A DNA stretch of 6,643 nt from contig JASFYU010000144.1 in assembly GCA_045046905.1 (NCBI GenBank), positions 1 to 6,643 of the forward strand. The letters run 5' to 3'. Position numbers and translations under genes: made by a program. The first letter of the stretch is position 1. Each line of letters opens with the position of its first letter. Under the pieces are notes generated by a model. The model saw only the letters and a list, made by a program, of their open reading frames with translations. It searched no databases and was not told the origin of the DNA. Shown here one piece after another: positions 1 to 6,208 of the stretch. Source of the DNA: JASFYU01 sp045046905 (lineage in GTDB: Bacteria; Bacteroidota; Bacteroidia; Flavobacteriales; Flavobacteriaceae).

Positions 1-756
1 CTAGCACAAACAAAGGATACTGATCAACCTAATCGGTGGAAGAAATTTTTAAATTATTATCAAGGCCAGTTAAAAGAATTATCTGATACGTATACTCCTG
101 ATTTATATTGGTTCGATGGTGATTGGGAGCACAATTCTGCGGAATGGCAAGTGCCTAAAGTAAGGAAAATGCTGTTAATCAAGAATTCGAATACAATTAT
201 TAACTCTAGACTTCGAGGTCAAGGCGATTATGCCACACCTGAACAAGATATGCCGATAACCCGGCCTGAAAATAAATACTGGGAGCTTTGTATGACGATG
301 AATAATTCATGGGGCTATCAAAAGAATGATCACGATTATAAAACAACAAGCCAGTTTATTGGAATTTTAGCCGATGTGATTGGGAATGGAGGAAACCTAT
401 TGTTAGATATAGGGCCAAAGGCAGATGAAAGTATTCCTAAAGAACATTTTATGGCCCCACCACGCTGTCTAAAGACCATACAATGCTTTATTTATTTATT
501 TATTAAAGGTAACCCGAAAGGAGAGGTGGTTGTACGTTGGTTAAAAAATAAAATCAATCGAATTTGGGTCGTCGGACAAGGGTCTAAACTGTCTTATAAA
601 GTAGTAGAAAAAGTATATTGGAGTTATTATCCGGGAATAACCTATATCAATGTTCCTGAACATGTGCTTGATGAACAAATGACCGTTCTTGCAATTTTAT
701 TGGATGGTAAGATAGATTTGTATCGCGAAGATGGCGCTGTAATAGAAAGTAATTAA
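1..756 (+). CDS. alpha-L-fucosidase, GH29-A type, 3' part only, with internal deletion and compensated frameshift
   Basis: This is the C-terminal 251 codons of an exo-alpha-L-fucosidase (retaining hydrolase releasing terminal L-fucose); the frame is open from base 1, so the start and signal peptide lie upstream. Visible family signatures are LYWFDGDWEH, with the likely nucleophile Asp at codon 39 (115-117), then ENKYWELCMTMNNSWGY, whose Glu at codon 95 is a candidate acid/base, then GNGGNLLLDIGPKAD. The end (NKINRIWVVGQGSKLSYKVV onward) matches the beta-sandwich C-terminal domain of the family. Between IPKE and the C-terminal domain, the helix normally ending the barrel (a stretch like LKELGRWTKKHGEAIYGT) is missing. 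The next 18 family-like residues, HFYGPTTLSKDHTMLYLFI, are readable only in another frame (447-500). The ORF is thus unbroken, but the product is probably misfolded or altered. It lies 21 bases before the sulfatase and is probably cotranscribed. Family assignment is firm; loss of function is inferred. Confidence 0.9.
   Translation, partial: LAQTKDTDQPNRWKKFLNYYQGQLKELSDTYTPDLYWFDGDWEHNSAEWQVPKVRKMLLIKNSNTIINSRLRGQGDYATPEQDMPITRPENKYWELCMTMNNSWGYQKNDHDYKTTSQFIGILADVIGNGGNLLLDIGPKADESIPKEHFMAPPRCLKTIQCFIYLFIKGNPKGEVVVRWLKNKINRIWVVGQGSKLSYKVVEKVYWSYYPGITYINVPEHVLDEQMTVLAILLDGKIDLYREDGAVIESN
447..504 (+). other. out-of-frame segment inside the GH29-A fucosidase
   Basis: Read in the frame of the surrounding gene, this stretch gives an atypical sequence (FMAPPRCLKTIQCFIYLFI). 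Read one base earlier, 447-500 gives FYGPTTLSKDHTMLYLFI, which fits the HFYGP..LSKD..LYLF stretch known from GH29-A proteins. It is followed after four extra bases (501-504) by the in-frame KGNPKGEVVV. The left border therefore carries a loss of 3n+1 bases (about 28 codons plus one base, judged from family memory). The right border carries a gain of 4 bases. The two changes cancel, so no stop codon is met. Sequencing error is possible but would need two independent errors, one of them large. Confidence 0.75.
487..505 (+). repeat. (TTTA)4 tetranucleotide tract in coding sequence
   Basis: Four TTTA units (487-502) followed by TTA. With three units, the upstream family frame LYLFI would continue directly into KGNPKG. 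The fourth unit is therefore the likely product of replication slippage, and it restores the frame shifted by the upstream deletion. Confidence 0.8.
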
Positions 757-777
757 TAAAATAGAAAATTAATTGAG

Positions 778-2319
778 ATGAAAAATTTTAAGTATACAGT
801 TTTGTTTGCCATGCTAGCCCTATTTACGGCATGCGAATCAGAGGAGCTTCAAACAACTCCTCCCAATATTGTTCTTTTCCTCGTCGATGATATGGGCTGG
901 CAAGACACTTCAGTACCATTTTGGGAACAAAGAACAGCATTCAATGAGATTTATAGTACCCCAAATATGGAAAGGTTGGCCAAAGAGGGAATGAAATTTA
1001 CCCAGGCCTATGCAACCCCGGTCTGTTCACCAACACGGGTAAGTCTTATGACGGGTATGAATACGGCACGCCATCGTGTAACGAATTGGACCTTGTACAA
1101 AGATTCTATTCAGTCTATGGAAAAAAATCATCCATCACTTGAATTTCCGATGTGGAACGTAAACGGAATGAGTCCTGTTTCAGGAGACCCTAAAGCAGTA
1201 CATGCCATGCCCTTGGCACAGGCCTTACATGATGTGGGTTATTTTACTGTACATTCAGGTAAGGCACATTTAGGGGCAATAGGTACACTAGGAGAAAACC
1301 CCTTGAATTTAGGTTTTGATCTAAATATTGCCGGTCATGCCGCCGGAGCGCCGGAGAGTTATTTGGGTCATGATAATTTTGGTAACGGAAAAAAAGGCAA
1401 AGAAGTTTGGGCGGTCCCTGGATTGGAAAAATATCATGGCAAAGATATCTTTCTGACTGAGGCTATTACTCTAGAGGCCATCAAGGCAATGGACTCCGCC
1501 ATGACCACCCAACAACCCTTTTTTCTTTATATGTCCCATTATGCCGTGCATACCCCAATTATGGGTGATAGTCGTTTTGAGCAAAAATATCTTGAAAAGG
1601 GAATAGATTCCGTTGAAGCTAAATATGCGTCGATGGTCGAAGGTATGGATAAGAGCTTGGGCGATATTATGGATTATTTGGAACGGAAGAATATTGCCGA
1701 AAATACTATTATTCTTTTCATGTCAGATAATGGTGGCTTAAGTGCGCATGGCAGGGGAGGCGAACGGCACACCCATAACAAACCTTTAGCAAGCGGTAAG
1801 GGGTCTATGTATGAGGGTGGGATCCGTGAACCCATGCTGGTGAAATGGCCGGGCAAAACCACCCCAGAATCGGTTTCTGACTATCAAGTGATTATCGAGG
1901 ATTTTTATCCAACTATTTTAGAAATGGCAGGTATTGATAGTTTGAAAACGGTTCAAATTATTGATGGCAAGAGTTTTACCTCAGTTCTGAAAGGAGAGAA
2001 CGACTATTCGGAAGAGCGTCAGTTGGTTTGGCACTATCCCAATAATTGGGGTGTAAGCGGTCCTGGTATCGGAGCTGCAAGCACCATACGTAAGGGAGAT
2101 TGGAAATTTATTTATTTTCATGCCGATAGACGAATGGAATTGTATAATATCAAAAATGATATTGGAGAATCTCAAAATTTAGTTGAAGAAAACCGAGAAA
2201 AAGCGAAAGAACTCGCTGAGGCATTGACCCGCTATTTGCAGGCGGTAGATGCCCAAATGCCTATTGATAAGAATACAGGAAAACAGGTTGAATACCCAAT
2301 AGCACTGTTGGCAGAATAA
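778..2319 (+). CDS. S1-family (formylglycine-dependent) sulfatase, predicted lipoprotein
   Basis: Hydrolyses a sulfate ester, probably on a fucose-containing or algal glycan; the exact sugar and position cannot be read from the sequence. The 513-residue length is normal for the alkaline-phosphatase-fold sulfatases. Visible signatures: PNIVLFLVDDMGW with metal ligands Asp37 and Asp38; CSPTRVSLMTG, where Cys83 is converted to formylglycine and Arg87 supports it; SGKAHLG (Lys162, His164); YMSHYAVHTP (His254, His258); SDNGG (Asp317, Asn318, remaining metal ligands); and GKGSMYEGGIREP (Lys341). The N-terminus is a lipoprotein signal ending LFTAC, with Cys19 followed by ESEE, resembling the acidic export signal of surface lipoproteins in Bacteroidota. 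Maturation needs a formylglycine-generating enzyme or anSME encoded elsewhere. ATG 778 is the only start giving a complete signal peptide. The gene lies 21 bases after the GH29-A gene and 17 before the next fucosidase, so it is probably in their operon. S1 subfamily not assigned. Confidence 0.95.
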   Translation: MKNFKYTVLFAMLALFTACESEELQTTPPNIVLFLVDDMGWQDTSVPFWEQRTAFNEIYSTPNMERLAKEGMKFTQAYATPVCSPTRVSLMTGMNTARHRVTNWTLYKDSIQSMEKNHPSLEFPMWNVNGMSPVSGDPKAVHAMPLAQALHDVGYFTVHSGKAHLGAIGTLGENPLNLGFDLNIAGHAAGAPESYLGHDNFGNGKKGKEVWAVPGLEKYHGKDIFLTEAITLEAIKAMDSAMTTQQPFFLYMSHYAVHTPIMGDSRFEQKYLEKGIDSVEAKYASMVEGMDKSLGDIMDYLERKNIAENTIILFMSDNGGLSAHGRGGERHTHNKPLASGKGSMYEGGIREPMLVKWPGKTTPESVSDYQVIIEDFYPTILEMAGIDSLKTVQIIDGKSFTSVLKGENDYSEERQLVWHYPNNWGVSGPGIGAASTIRKGDWKFIYFHADRRMELYNIKNDIGESQNLVEENREKAKELAEALTRYLQAVDAQMPIDKNTGKQVEYPIALLAE

Positions 2320-2336
2320 AAAACAAACATTTGATT

Positions 2337-4436
2337 ATGAAGTATTTGAATTTAAAGTCATACATAGTATTCCTTATTATTTTTATTTCGGTTTCCTGTA
2401 CACAAATTGAACCCCCGAAGCCTATTGGCCCCTTGCCCTCTGAACGTCAGCTGGCATGGCATGCGCTAGAATATTACGCTTTCATCCATTTTAATATGAA
2501 CACCTTTACCAATATGGAATGGGGTACTGGGGGTGAATTGCCAGAACAATTTAATCCTACGGAGTTGAATACCCGTCAATGGGCGAAAACGGCTAAGGAT
2601 GCCGGAATGAAAGGTATTATTATCACCGCCAAGCATCATGATGGTTTTTGTCTTTGGCCAACGAAGACTACGGAGCATTCCGTTAAAAATTCACCATGGA
2701 AAAACGGACAAGGAGATGTGTTAAAAGACTTGTCAGAAGCCTGTAAGGAATACGGGCTTAAAATGGGGGTGTATCTCTCTCCTTGGGATAGGAACCATGA
2801 GGACTATGGCAGGCCTGAGTATGTAGTCGATTTTCATGAACAATTACGTGAATTATTGACCAATTATGGAGACATCTTCGAGGTTTGGTTCGATGGGGCT
2901 AATGGAGGATCTGGGTATTACGGTGGTGCCGATGAAACCCGAAAAATAGATAGCAAAACCTATTATCAATGGGATAAGACCATAGCTATTGTACGAGAAT
3001 TGCAACCCAATGCCGTTATTTTTGGCGATGGTGGCCCTGACATTCGTTGGGTGGGCAATGAAGAAGGTTGGGCGAATGAGACCAATTGGAGTGTTATGCG
3101 AAGAGATGAGATATATCCTGGGTGGCCAAGATATAAGGAGTTAAGGTCGGGCCATGAAGATGGTACGCATTGGCTTCCGGCCGAGGTCGACGTTTCTATT
3201 CGCCCGGGTTGGTACTACCATCACGCGGAAGATCATCAAGTGAAAACATTGCCCCACTTGCTTGATATTTATTACAATTCAGTCGGTAGAAATGCTTCCT
3301 TTCTATTAAATCTCCCTGTAGATGACAGAGGCCTTGTACATGAGGTCGATATAAAGCAATTAAAGGCCTTGCGACAGCAACTTGATAAAGATTTTGCCCT
3401 TGATCTGGCAAAGGGAAATAAAGTAGGTGCCTCCGATGTTAGAGGAAATAGTTCTGAATTCGGGGCAGAGAAGGTCAATGATGGTAATACAGAAACGTAT
3501 TGGGCTACGAATGATAATGTTACAAAGGCGACTATCACTATTGAGTTTGAATACCCCACTGAGGTAAACCGGATGCTACTCCAAGAATATATACCCTTGG
3601 GGCAACGCGTTAAGGCATTTGTTATCGAAGCTGAGGTGGAGGGCAAATGGATTGAAATTGATGGGCAGACAACCATCGGTTACAAACGAATTTTACGATT
3701 TAATACGGTGAAAGTTAGTAAAATACGAGTGATTTTCTTGAATGCCAAGGCAGCCTTGGCCATTTCGAATATTCAATTATACCGAGCGCCAAACTTGTTG
3801 ACCATTCCTCGGATAAAAAGAAATAAAGATGGTCGGGTTAGCTTGTTGGTTTCCGATAAGAACGTTGACGTATATTACACCCTAGATGGGTCTGAACCTT
3901 CAAAGACATCGACCAAGTATGAGAAACCTTTTTTGGTAGATAAACCAAGCTTACTTAAAGCGGTAAGCATTAATCCTGATGATGACCAACGAACAGAATC
4001 GGCCGTACGGTGGTTAGATATAGCCAAAAGGGATTGGGAAATTGTCAACACTTCTTCAGGGAATTTAATGGAAACCGAAAAAATGATGGATGATGATCCA
4101 AATACTTTTTGGGCAACTGACAAAGAGGTGAAGGGGCCTCAAGAAGTTAGTATTGATCTTGGAAGAGAATATAATTTGACCGGCTTTACATACTGGCCAA
4201 TTCAGGAAAGATATCCCTTCGGAATCATTACCCAATATGAATTTTCGGTAAGTCAAAATACCGAGAATTGGAAGATCGTAGCCAAAGGTGAATTTGGTAA
4301 TATAGAGAACAATCGCATTGAACAAAAAGTTCATTTTAATGCAACTGAAGGAAGATATATCAAATTAAAGGCTGTACAAGTGGGTGGTGAGGGTTTTAGA
4401 GCTTCCTTTGGTGAAATAGGTGTGATTACAAACTAG
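2337..4436 (+). CDS. alpha-L-fucosidase, GH29-B type, multidomain lipoprotein with two F5/8C-like domains
   Basis: Removes alpha-linked L-fucose; GH29-B enzymes typically act on alpha-1,3/1,4-fucose on branched glycans, but the substrate here is unknown. I chose ATG 2337 (699 residues) over TTG 2331 because the signal peptide MKYLNLKS... starts there naturally. Lipoprotein Cys is residue 21 (ISVSC). The catalytic barrel spans about 30-345 and shows FIHFNMNTF, TAKHHDGFCLWPT and VWFDGANGG, with nucleophile Asp186 (2892-2894). GPDIRWVGNEEG follows, whose Glu242 (3060-3062) matches the acid/base motif of GH29-B. An F5/8C (CBM32-like) domain follows at about 355-484 (VNDGNTETYWAT). A chitobiase C-terminal-like domain lies at about 490-560 (VYYTLDGSEPS). 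A second F5/8C domain spans 564-698 (MMDDDPNTFWAT, ATEGRYIKLKA). The accessory domains probably bind glycan. All key residues are present, unlike the damaged GH29-A neighbour. Last gene of the operon. Confidence 0.95.
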   Translation: MKYLNLKSYIVFLIIFISVSCTQIEPPKPIGPLPSERQLAWHALEYYAFIHFNMNTFTNMEWGTGGELPEQFNPTELNTRQWAKTAKDAGMKGIIITAKHHDGFCLWPTKTTEHSVKNSPWKNGQGDVLKDLSEACKEYGLKMGVYLSPWDRNHEDYGRPEYVVDFHEQLRELLTNYGDIFEVWFDGANGGSGYYGGADETRKIDSKTYYQWDKTIAIVRELQPNAVIFGDGGPDIRWVGNEEGWANETNWSVMRRDEIYPGWPRYKELRSGHEDGTHWLPAEVDVSIRPGWYYHHAEDHQVKTLPHLLDIYYNSVGRNASFLLNLPVDDRGLVHEVDIKQLKALRQQLDKDFALDLAKGNKVGASDVRGNSSEFGAEKVNDGNTETYWATNDNVTKATITIEFEYPTEVNRMLLQEYIPLGQRVKAFVIEAEVEGKWIEIDGQTTIGYKRILRFNTVKVSKIRVIFLNAKAALAISNIQLYRAPNLLTIPRIKRNKDGRVSLLVSDKNVDVYYTLDGSEPSKTSTKYEKPFLVDKPSLLKAVSINPDDDQRTESAVRWLDIAKRDWEIVNTSSGNLMETEKMMDDDPNTFWATDKEVKGPQEVSIDLGREYNLTGFTYWPIQERYPFGIITQYEFSVSQNTENWKIVAKGEFGNIENNRIEQKVHFNATEGRYIKLKAVQVGGEGFRASFGEIGVITN

Positions 4437-4481
4437 GTGAATGTAACCATAGGTTGCTCGTCATAAAAGTTCACCTTTTTT
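4435..4481 (+). terminator. putative Rho-independent terminator of the glycan operon
   Basis: AGGTGAA (4435-4441) pairs with TTCACCT (4470-4476), and a run of six T (4476-4481) follows. The 28-base loop is long but contains a small AACC-ATA-GGTT hairpin (4445-4455) that could shorten it. It begins inside the stop codon of the GH29-B gene. The minus-strand reading lacks a comparable T-run, so it acts mainly on plus-strand transcription. Confidence 0.5.
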
Positions 4482-4617
4482 CGAGATTAAAATCAGGAAT
4501 ATTGCCTATCACTTTCATAATAAATAAAATGGTGACCATTAGAATCAGGCAGCTAATTGTCGCTGAAGAATGGAGTCTGTCGAATTTGTTTTTAAGCTTA
4601 AGTAGTATTGCTTTCAT
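4471..4617 (-). CDS. small predicted membrane protein, 48 residues, hypothetical
   Basis: A short reading frame with a basic, amphipathic N-terminus (MKAILLKLKNKFDRLHSS) is followed by one likely membrane helix at about residues 19-37 (ATISCLILMVTILFIMKVIG) and a charged tail ending NLEKR. I do not recognise a family. It is convergent with the glycan operon, and its stop codon falls inside that operon's terminator arm. It lies 177 bases after the 33-residue gene on the same strand, so it may have its own promoter. Support is only the composition and the similar neighbours. An overlapping plus-strand frame at 4454-4642 begins with TTG and looks less protein-like. Confidence 0.4.
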   Translation of the reverse strand: MKAILLKLKNKFDRLHSSATISCLILMVTILFIMKVIGNIPDFNLEKR

Positions 4618-4757
4618 ATTGTATTGTACAAATTTCAGATGAAAAATAGCCTTAAGCTAAAAATTCATTTAAAAATTGTACTAGAGTAATAATGGTATCC
4701 AATGCTTACTTTAGTCGAAAGTACCCTTGAATAAATAGATTTTATGACTTATGCTAT

Positions 4758-4773
4758 AAGCAGGGTGCTTTTT
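4758..4773 (+). terminator. weak stem-loop with T-run, possible back-up terminator
   Basis: AAGCA-GGG-TGCTT (5 base pairs, 3-base loop) is followed directly by TTT, giving five T in a row. It faces plus-strand transcription coming from the glycan operon. The stem is short and could be chance. Confidence 0.2.
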
Positions 4774-4794
4774 GTATCTAAGCCTTCTTCATGT

Positions 4795-4896
4795 TTATGG
4801 CATATAAATTGCCGAGATTACTAGGAAAATCATGAATGAAACAAATAAGCATCCCATTTTCACTGCCAAATCAATAAAATCAAATTTAGCTTTCAT
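4795..4896 (-). CDS. very small predicted membrane protein, 33 residues, hypothetical
   Basis: The translation begins MKAKFDFIDLAVKMG and continues as one hydrophobic helix (CLFVSFMIFLVISAIY) ending in MP. This gives a short cytoplasmic amphipathic start and a single membrane span, as in many bacterial small membrane proteins. The start lies 26 bases after the stop of the DUF6747-like gene on the same strand, so the two are probably cotranscribed. No family recognised. The main doubt is its length, since frames this short arise by chance in AT-rich DNA. Confidence 0.4.
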   Translation of the reverse strand: MKAKFDFIDLAVKMGCLFVSFMIFLVISAIYMP

Positions 4897-4922
4897 GAGT
4901 TATTATTTTGTGCGTATAAAAT

Positions 4923-5093
4923 TTATGCAAAGGCAAAGCCCGTTGACAATCTATAAATGAGTGCATATATTGCCAAAGCTGTCAATATAAAACAGGCCCA
5001 AGCATAGCCTTTAAAAAAATTCTTGAGTATAAAATTACCCAGATTTCTAAAACCTTCTAGATAAATTTCTTTAATTAGTAATAGTGAATTCAT
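4923..5093 (-). CDS. small membrane protein, DUF6747-like, 56 residues
   Basis: The protein starts MNSLLLIKEIYLEGFRNLG, has a basic stretch (LKNFFKG) before one membrane helix at about residues 30-47 (YAWACFILTALAIYALIY), and ends RLSTGFAFA. The pattern of an IYLE-F-N-N-terminus, one helix and a C-terminal STGFAF resembles what I remember of DUF6747, a short family of unknown function in Flavobacteriaceae; this was not searched. The single helix places it in the inner membrane. It heads a possible minus-strand group with the 33- and 48-residue genes. A hairpin with 9-base arms (5215-5255) lies about 120 bases upstream. Function unknown. Confidence 0.65.
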   Translation of the reverse strand: MNSLLLIKEIYLEGFRNLGNFILKNFFKGYAWACFILTALAIYALIYRLSTGFAFA

Positions 5094-5214
5094 GTTTTTG
5101 GAGTTTTATATGGTAAAATTCGTACAATAGCGTGTGTCTGAAAAAGATATTGGTCAAAGTGAATGTTTTGAGGGTAAGCTACATACAGGTTTAGTCGTAT
5201 ACGGTAAAATGATG

Positions 5215-5255
5215 GTTTTATAAGATGACTGCATATAGTACCCCTGTTATAAAAC
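5215..5255. repeat. 9-base inverted repeat, possible hairpin
   Basis: GTTTTATAA (5215-5223) and TTATAAAAC (5247-5255) are perfect inverted copies with a 23-base loop. It lies upstream of the DUF6747-like gene on the minus strand. No T-run follows on either strand, so terminator function is not supported; regulatory function is possible but unproven. Confidence 0.35.
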
Positions 5256-5306
5256 GCATCTTTGTCGGTTAATTGGTAATCTTGTTGAGGGTTTGGCTAA
5301 GAAATC

Positions 5307-5329
5307 TTCTAAAAGGGTGTTTTTTAGAA
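5307..5329. repeat. 8-base inverted repeat, short hairpin
   Basis: TTCTAAAA (5307-5314) and TTTTAGAA (5322-5329) pair around a 7-base loop, GGGTGTT. The stem is AT-rich and no gene ends here. Role unknown. Confidence 0.3.
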
Positions 5330-5371
5330 ACGCAATAACTTTACTAGATTTCTCGCTCTTTTAAAACCTAA

Positions 5372-5635
5372 TAACCTGAGTTCGACCTGATCTTTGTTTA
5401 CTGTTTAGATGCTTTTTTATTCAATTCGAAGCTAAATAAGAAGGACTAAGGGGTTAATTTGATGAAATTTGGCGAGAAGTGGAAAAAAATCATCAAATCC
5501 GAAACTAATGCGGATAAAAGGCAATCGTATCATGTAAATTTTTTGAAATATCTAGATATTCCTTCAAATTTTCCATTTCAAATCGTATCCTTTATTTACA
5601 TTATGTAGATTAAATCTTAGGTCGAACTCAGGTTA
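5372..5635. mobile_element. MITE-like element with 17-base perfect terminal inverted repeats
   Basis: TAACCTGAGTTCGACCT at 5372-5388 recurs as a perfect reverse complement at 5619-5635, bounding 264 bases without a transposase. If the true ends are AACC...GGTT (5373-5634), AAT flanks both sides (5370-5372 and 5635-5637), a possible 3-base target duplication, though this short match is weak in AT-rich DNA. Inside are a 48-codon plus-strand frame (5462-5608, starting MKFGEKWKKI) with no recognised family and a 14-base palindrome. The element could be a MITE mobilised in trans or an internally deleted insertion sequence. An alternative is one large hairpin in a non-coding transcript. I do not assign an IS family. 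Confidence 0.5.
5547..5560. repeat. 14-base perfect palindrome
   Basis: AATATCTAGATATT reads the same on both strands. Outside it, TTTGAA on the left can pair with TTCAAA on the right across a two-base bulge, extending the potential cruciform. It lies inside the MITE-like element, so it may be part of that element's folding or a protein binding site. Confidence 0.4.
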
Positions 5636-5976
5636 ATAAGGCGAAAGGGAAAGTTGATTGAACTGAAGGTTTGTAAAATTGTATTTGATGCTTTTAAGGC
5701 AGGTATTATTAAGGTATAACATGATACCTATTTATTATTCTATTTAAGTGTGAGACCCCGCTTCGTTTTAACAGGTTGTGCATACTCATTTTGCATTTTA
5801 AGGGGCTTTAAACCACACTAATGGGTTTAATCTCCTAGGTGCTTGCATCGGTTTTAAAATAAAGTATAGGAAGCATACCTCGTGAGCTTGATTTGTTAGA
5901 CTGCGCTTAGGGTAGTAGAATTCTTGTTGATATTTGGTGTATACTTGGCGGGTATTGATGTTCTAAAACCCTTTAC
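5636..5976. other. non-coding stretch with small hairpins, no gene seen
   Basis: I found no frame on either strand longer than about 30 codons with protein-like composition, and no tRNA or known RNA signature. Two short stem-loops are visible: AGGTAT/ATACCT (5712-5717 with 5724-5729), and TTAAACC/GGTTTAA (5808-5814 with 5824-5830). It may be decayed sequence beside a mobile element, or hold an unrecognised small RNA. Confidence 0.4.
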
Positions 5977-6002
5977 TAACTAGGTCTTGATTCGTCTAGT
6001 TA
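5977..6002 (-). terminator. hairpin at the end of the small lipoprotein gene
   Basis: TAACTAG (5977-5983) and CTAGTTA (5996-6002) are perfect inverted copies around a 12-base loop, and one arm contains the gene's stop codon. On the minus strand only a weak T-rich stretch (GGGTTTTAG) follows, so termination is plausible but not strong. Confidence 0.3.
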
Positions 6003-6208
6003 TCGGTTGAGGATTCTTCTTGGATTACTGTAGGCTCAAAGGTGGTTTTTATAGGATTATTTGCAGTGTAATCGTCTGAAATTGTTGCGTTTATATCGTC
6101 TAAAAAAACATAGTCGGCAATTAAGTCTGCATCATTGTCACAGGATACGGTACTGAGAATAAGAATAAATAAACTAAGAGGAAATACTTTGCGAGCGACT
6201 TTTTTCAT
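5996..6208 (-). CDS. small acidic lipoprotein, 70 residues, hypothetical
   Basis: A classical lipoprotein signal is visible: a basic start MKKVARK, a hydrophobic core (VFPLSLFILIL), then STVSC with Cys23 as the lipidated residue. The mature part has only 48 residues and is acidic (DNDAD, FLDD, ISDD, EESSTDN), with no Cys after the lipidation site. Asp-rich residues right after the Cys may direct it to the outer membrane or the cell surface. No family recognised. ATG 6208 is preferred because it gives the full signal peptide. It follows the partial membrane gene on the same strand after 167 bases, so it may have its own promoter. Function unknown. Confidence 0.65.
   Translation of the reverse strand: MKKVARKVFPLSLFILILSTVSCDNDADLIADYVFLDDINATISDDYTANNPIKTTFEPTVIQEESSTDN

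Noticed and set aside
2331..2336. TTG at 2331 as the start of the GH29-B gene
   Set aside because: ATG at 2337 is in frame, only two codons later, and gives a normal signal peptide start.
3272..3676. 134-codon minus-strand frame inside the GH29-B gene
   Set aside because: It is fully contained in a gene with clear domain motifs and is Ser/Thr/Pro-rich low-complexity sequence typical of an antisense shadow. The other antisense frames in the sulfatase and fucosidase genes were dropped for the same reason.
4454..4642. 62-codon plus-strand frame after the fucosidase operon
   Set aside because: It begins with TTG inside the terminator hairpin, has no recognisable pattern, and overlaps a more protein-like minus-strand frame.
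4639..4689. 16-codon plus-strand frame starting MKNSLKLK
   Set aside because: Too short, no hydrophobic or conserved pattern, and no supporting context.
5376..5390. GAGTTCGACCT as a tRNA T-loop
   Set aside because: No acceptor stem, anticodon arm or D-arm can be drawn around it, and the sequence is one of two inverted element ends.
5900..5984. Plus-strand frame ending FLLIFGVYLAGIDVLKPFTN
   Set aside because: It looks membrane-like but has an upstream in-frame stop after about 27 codons and no ATG; composition alone can explain it.
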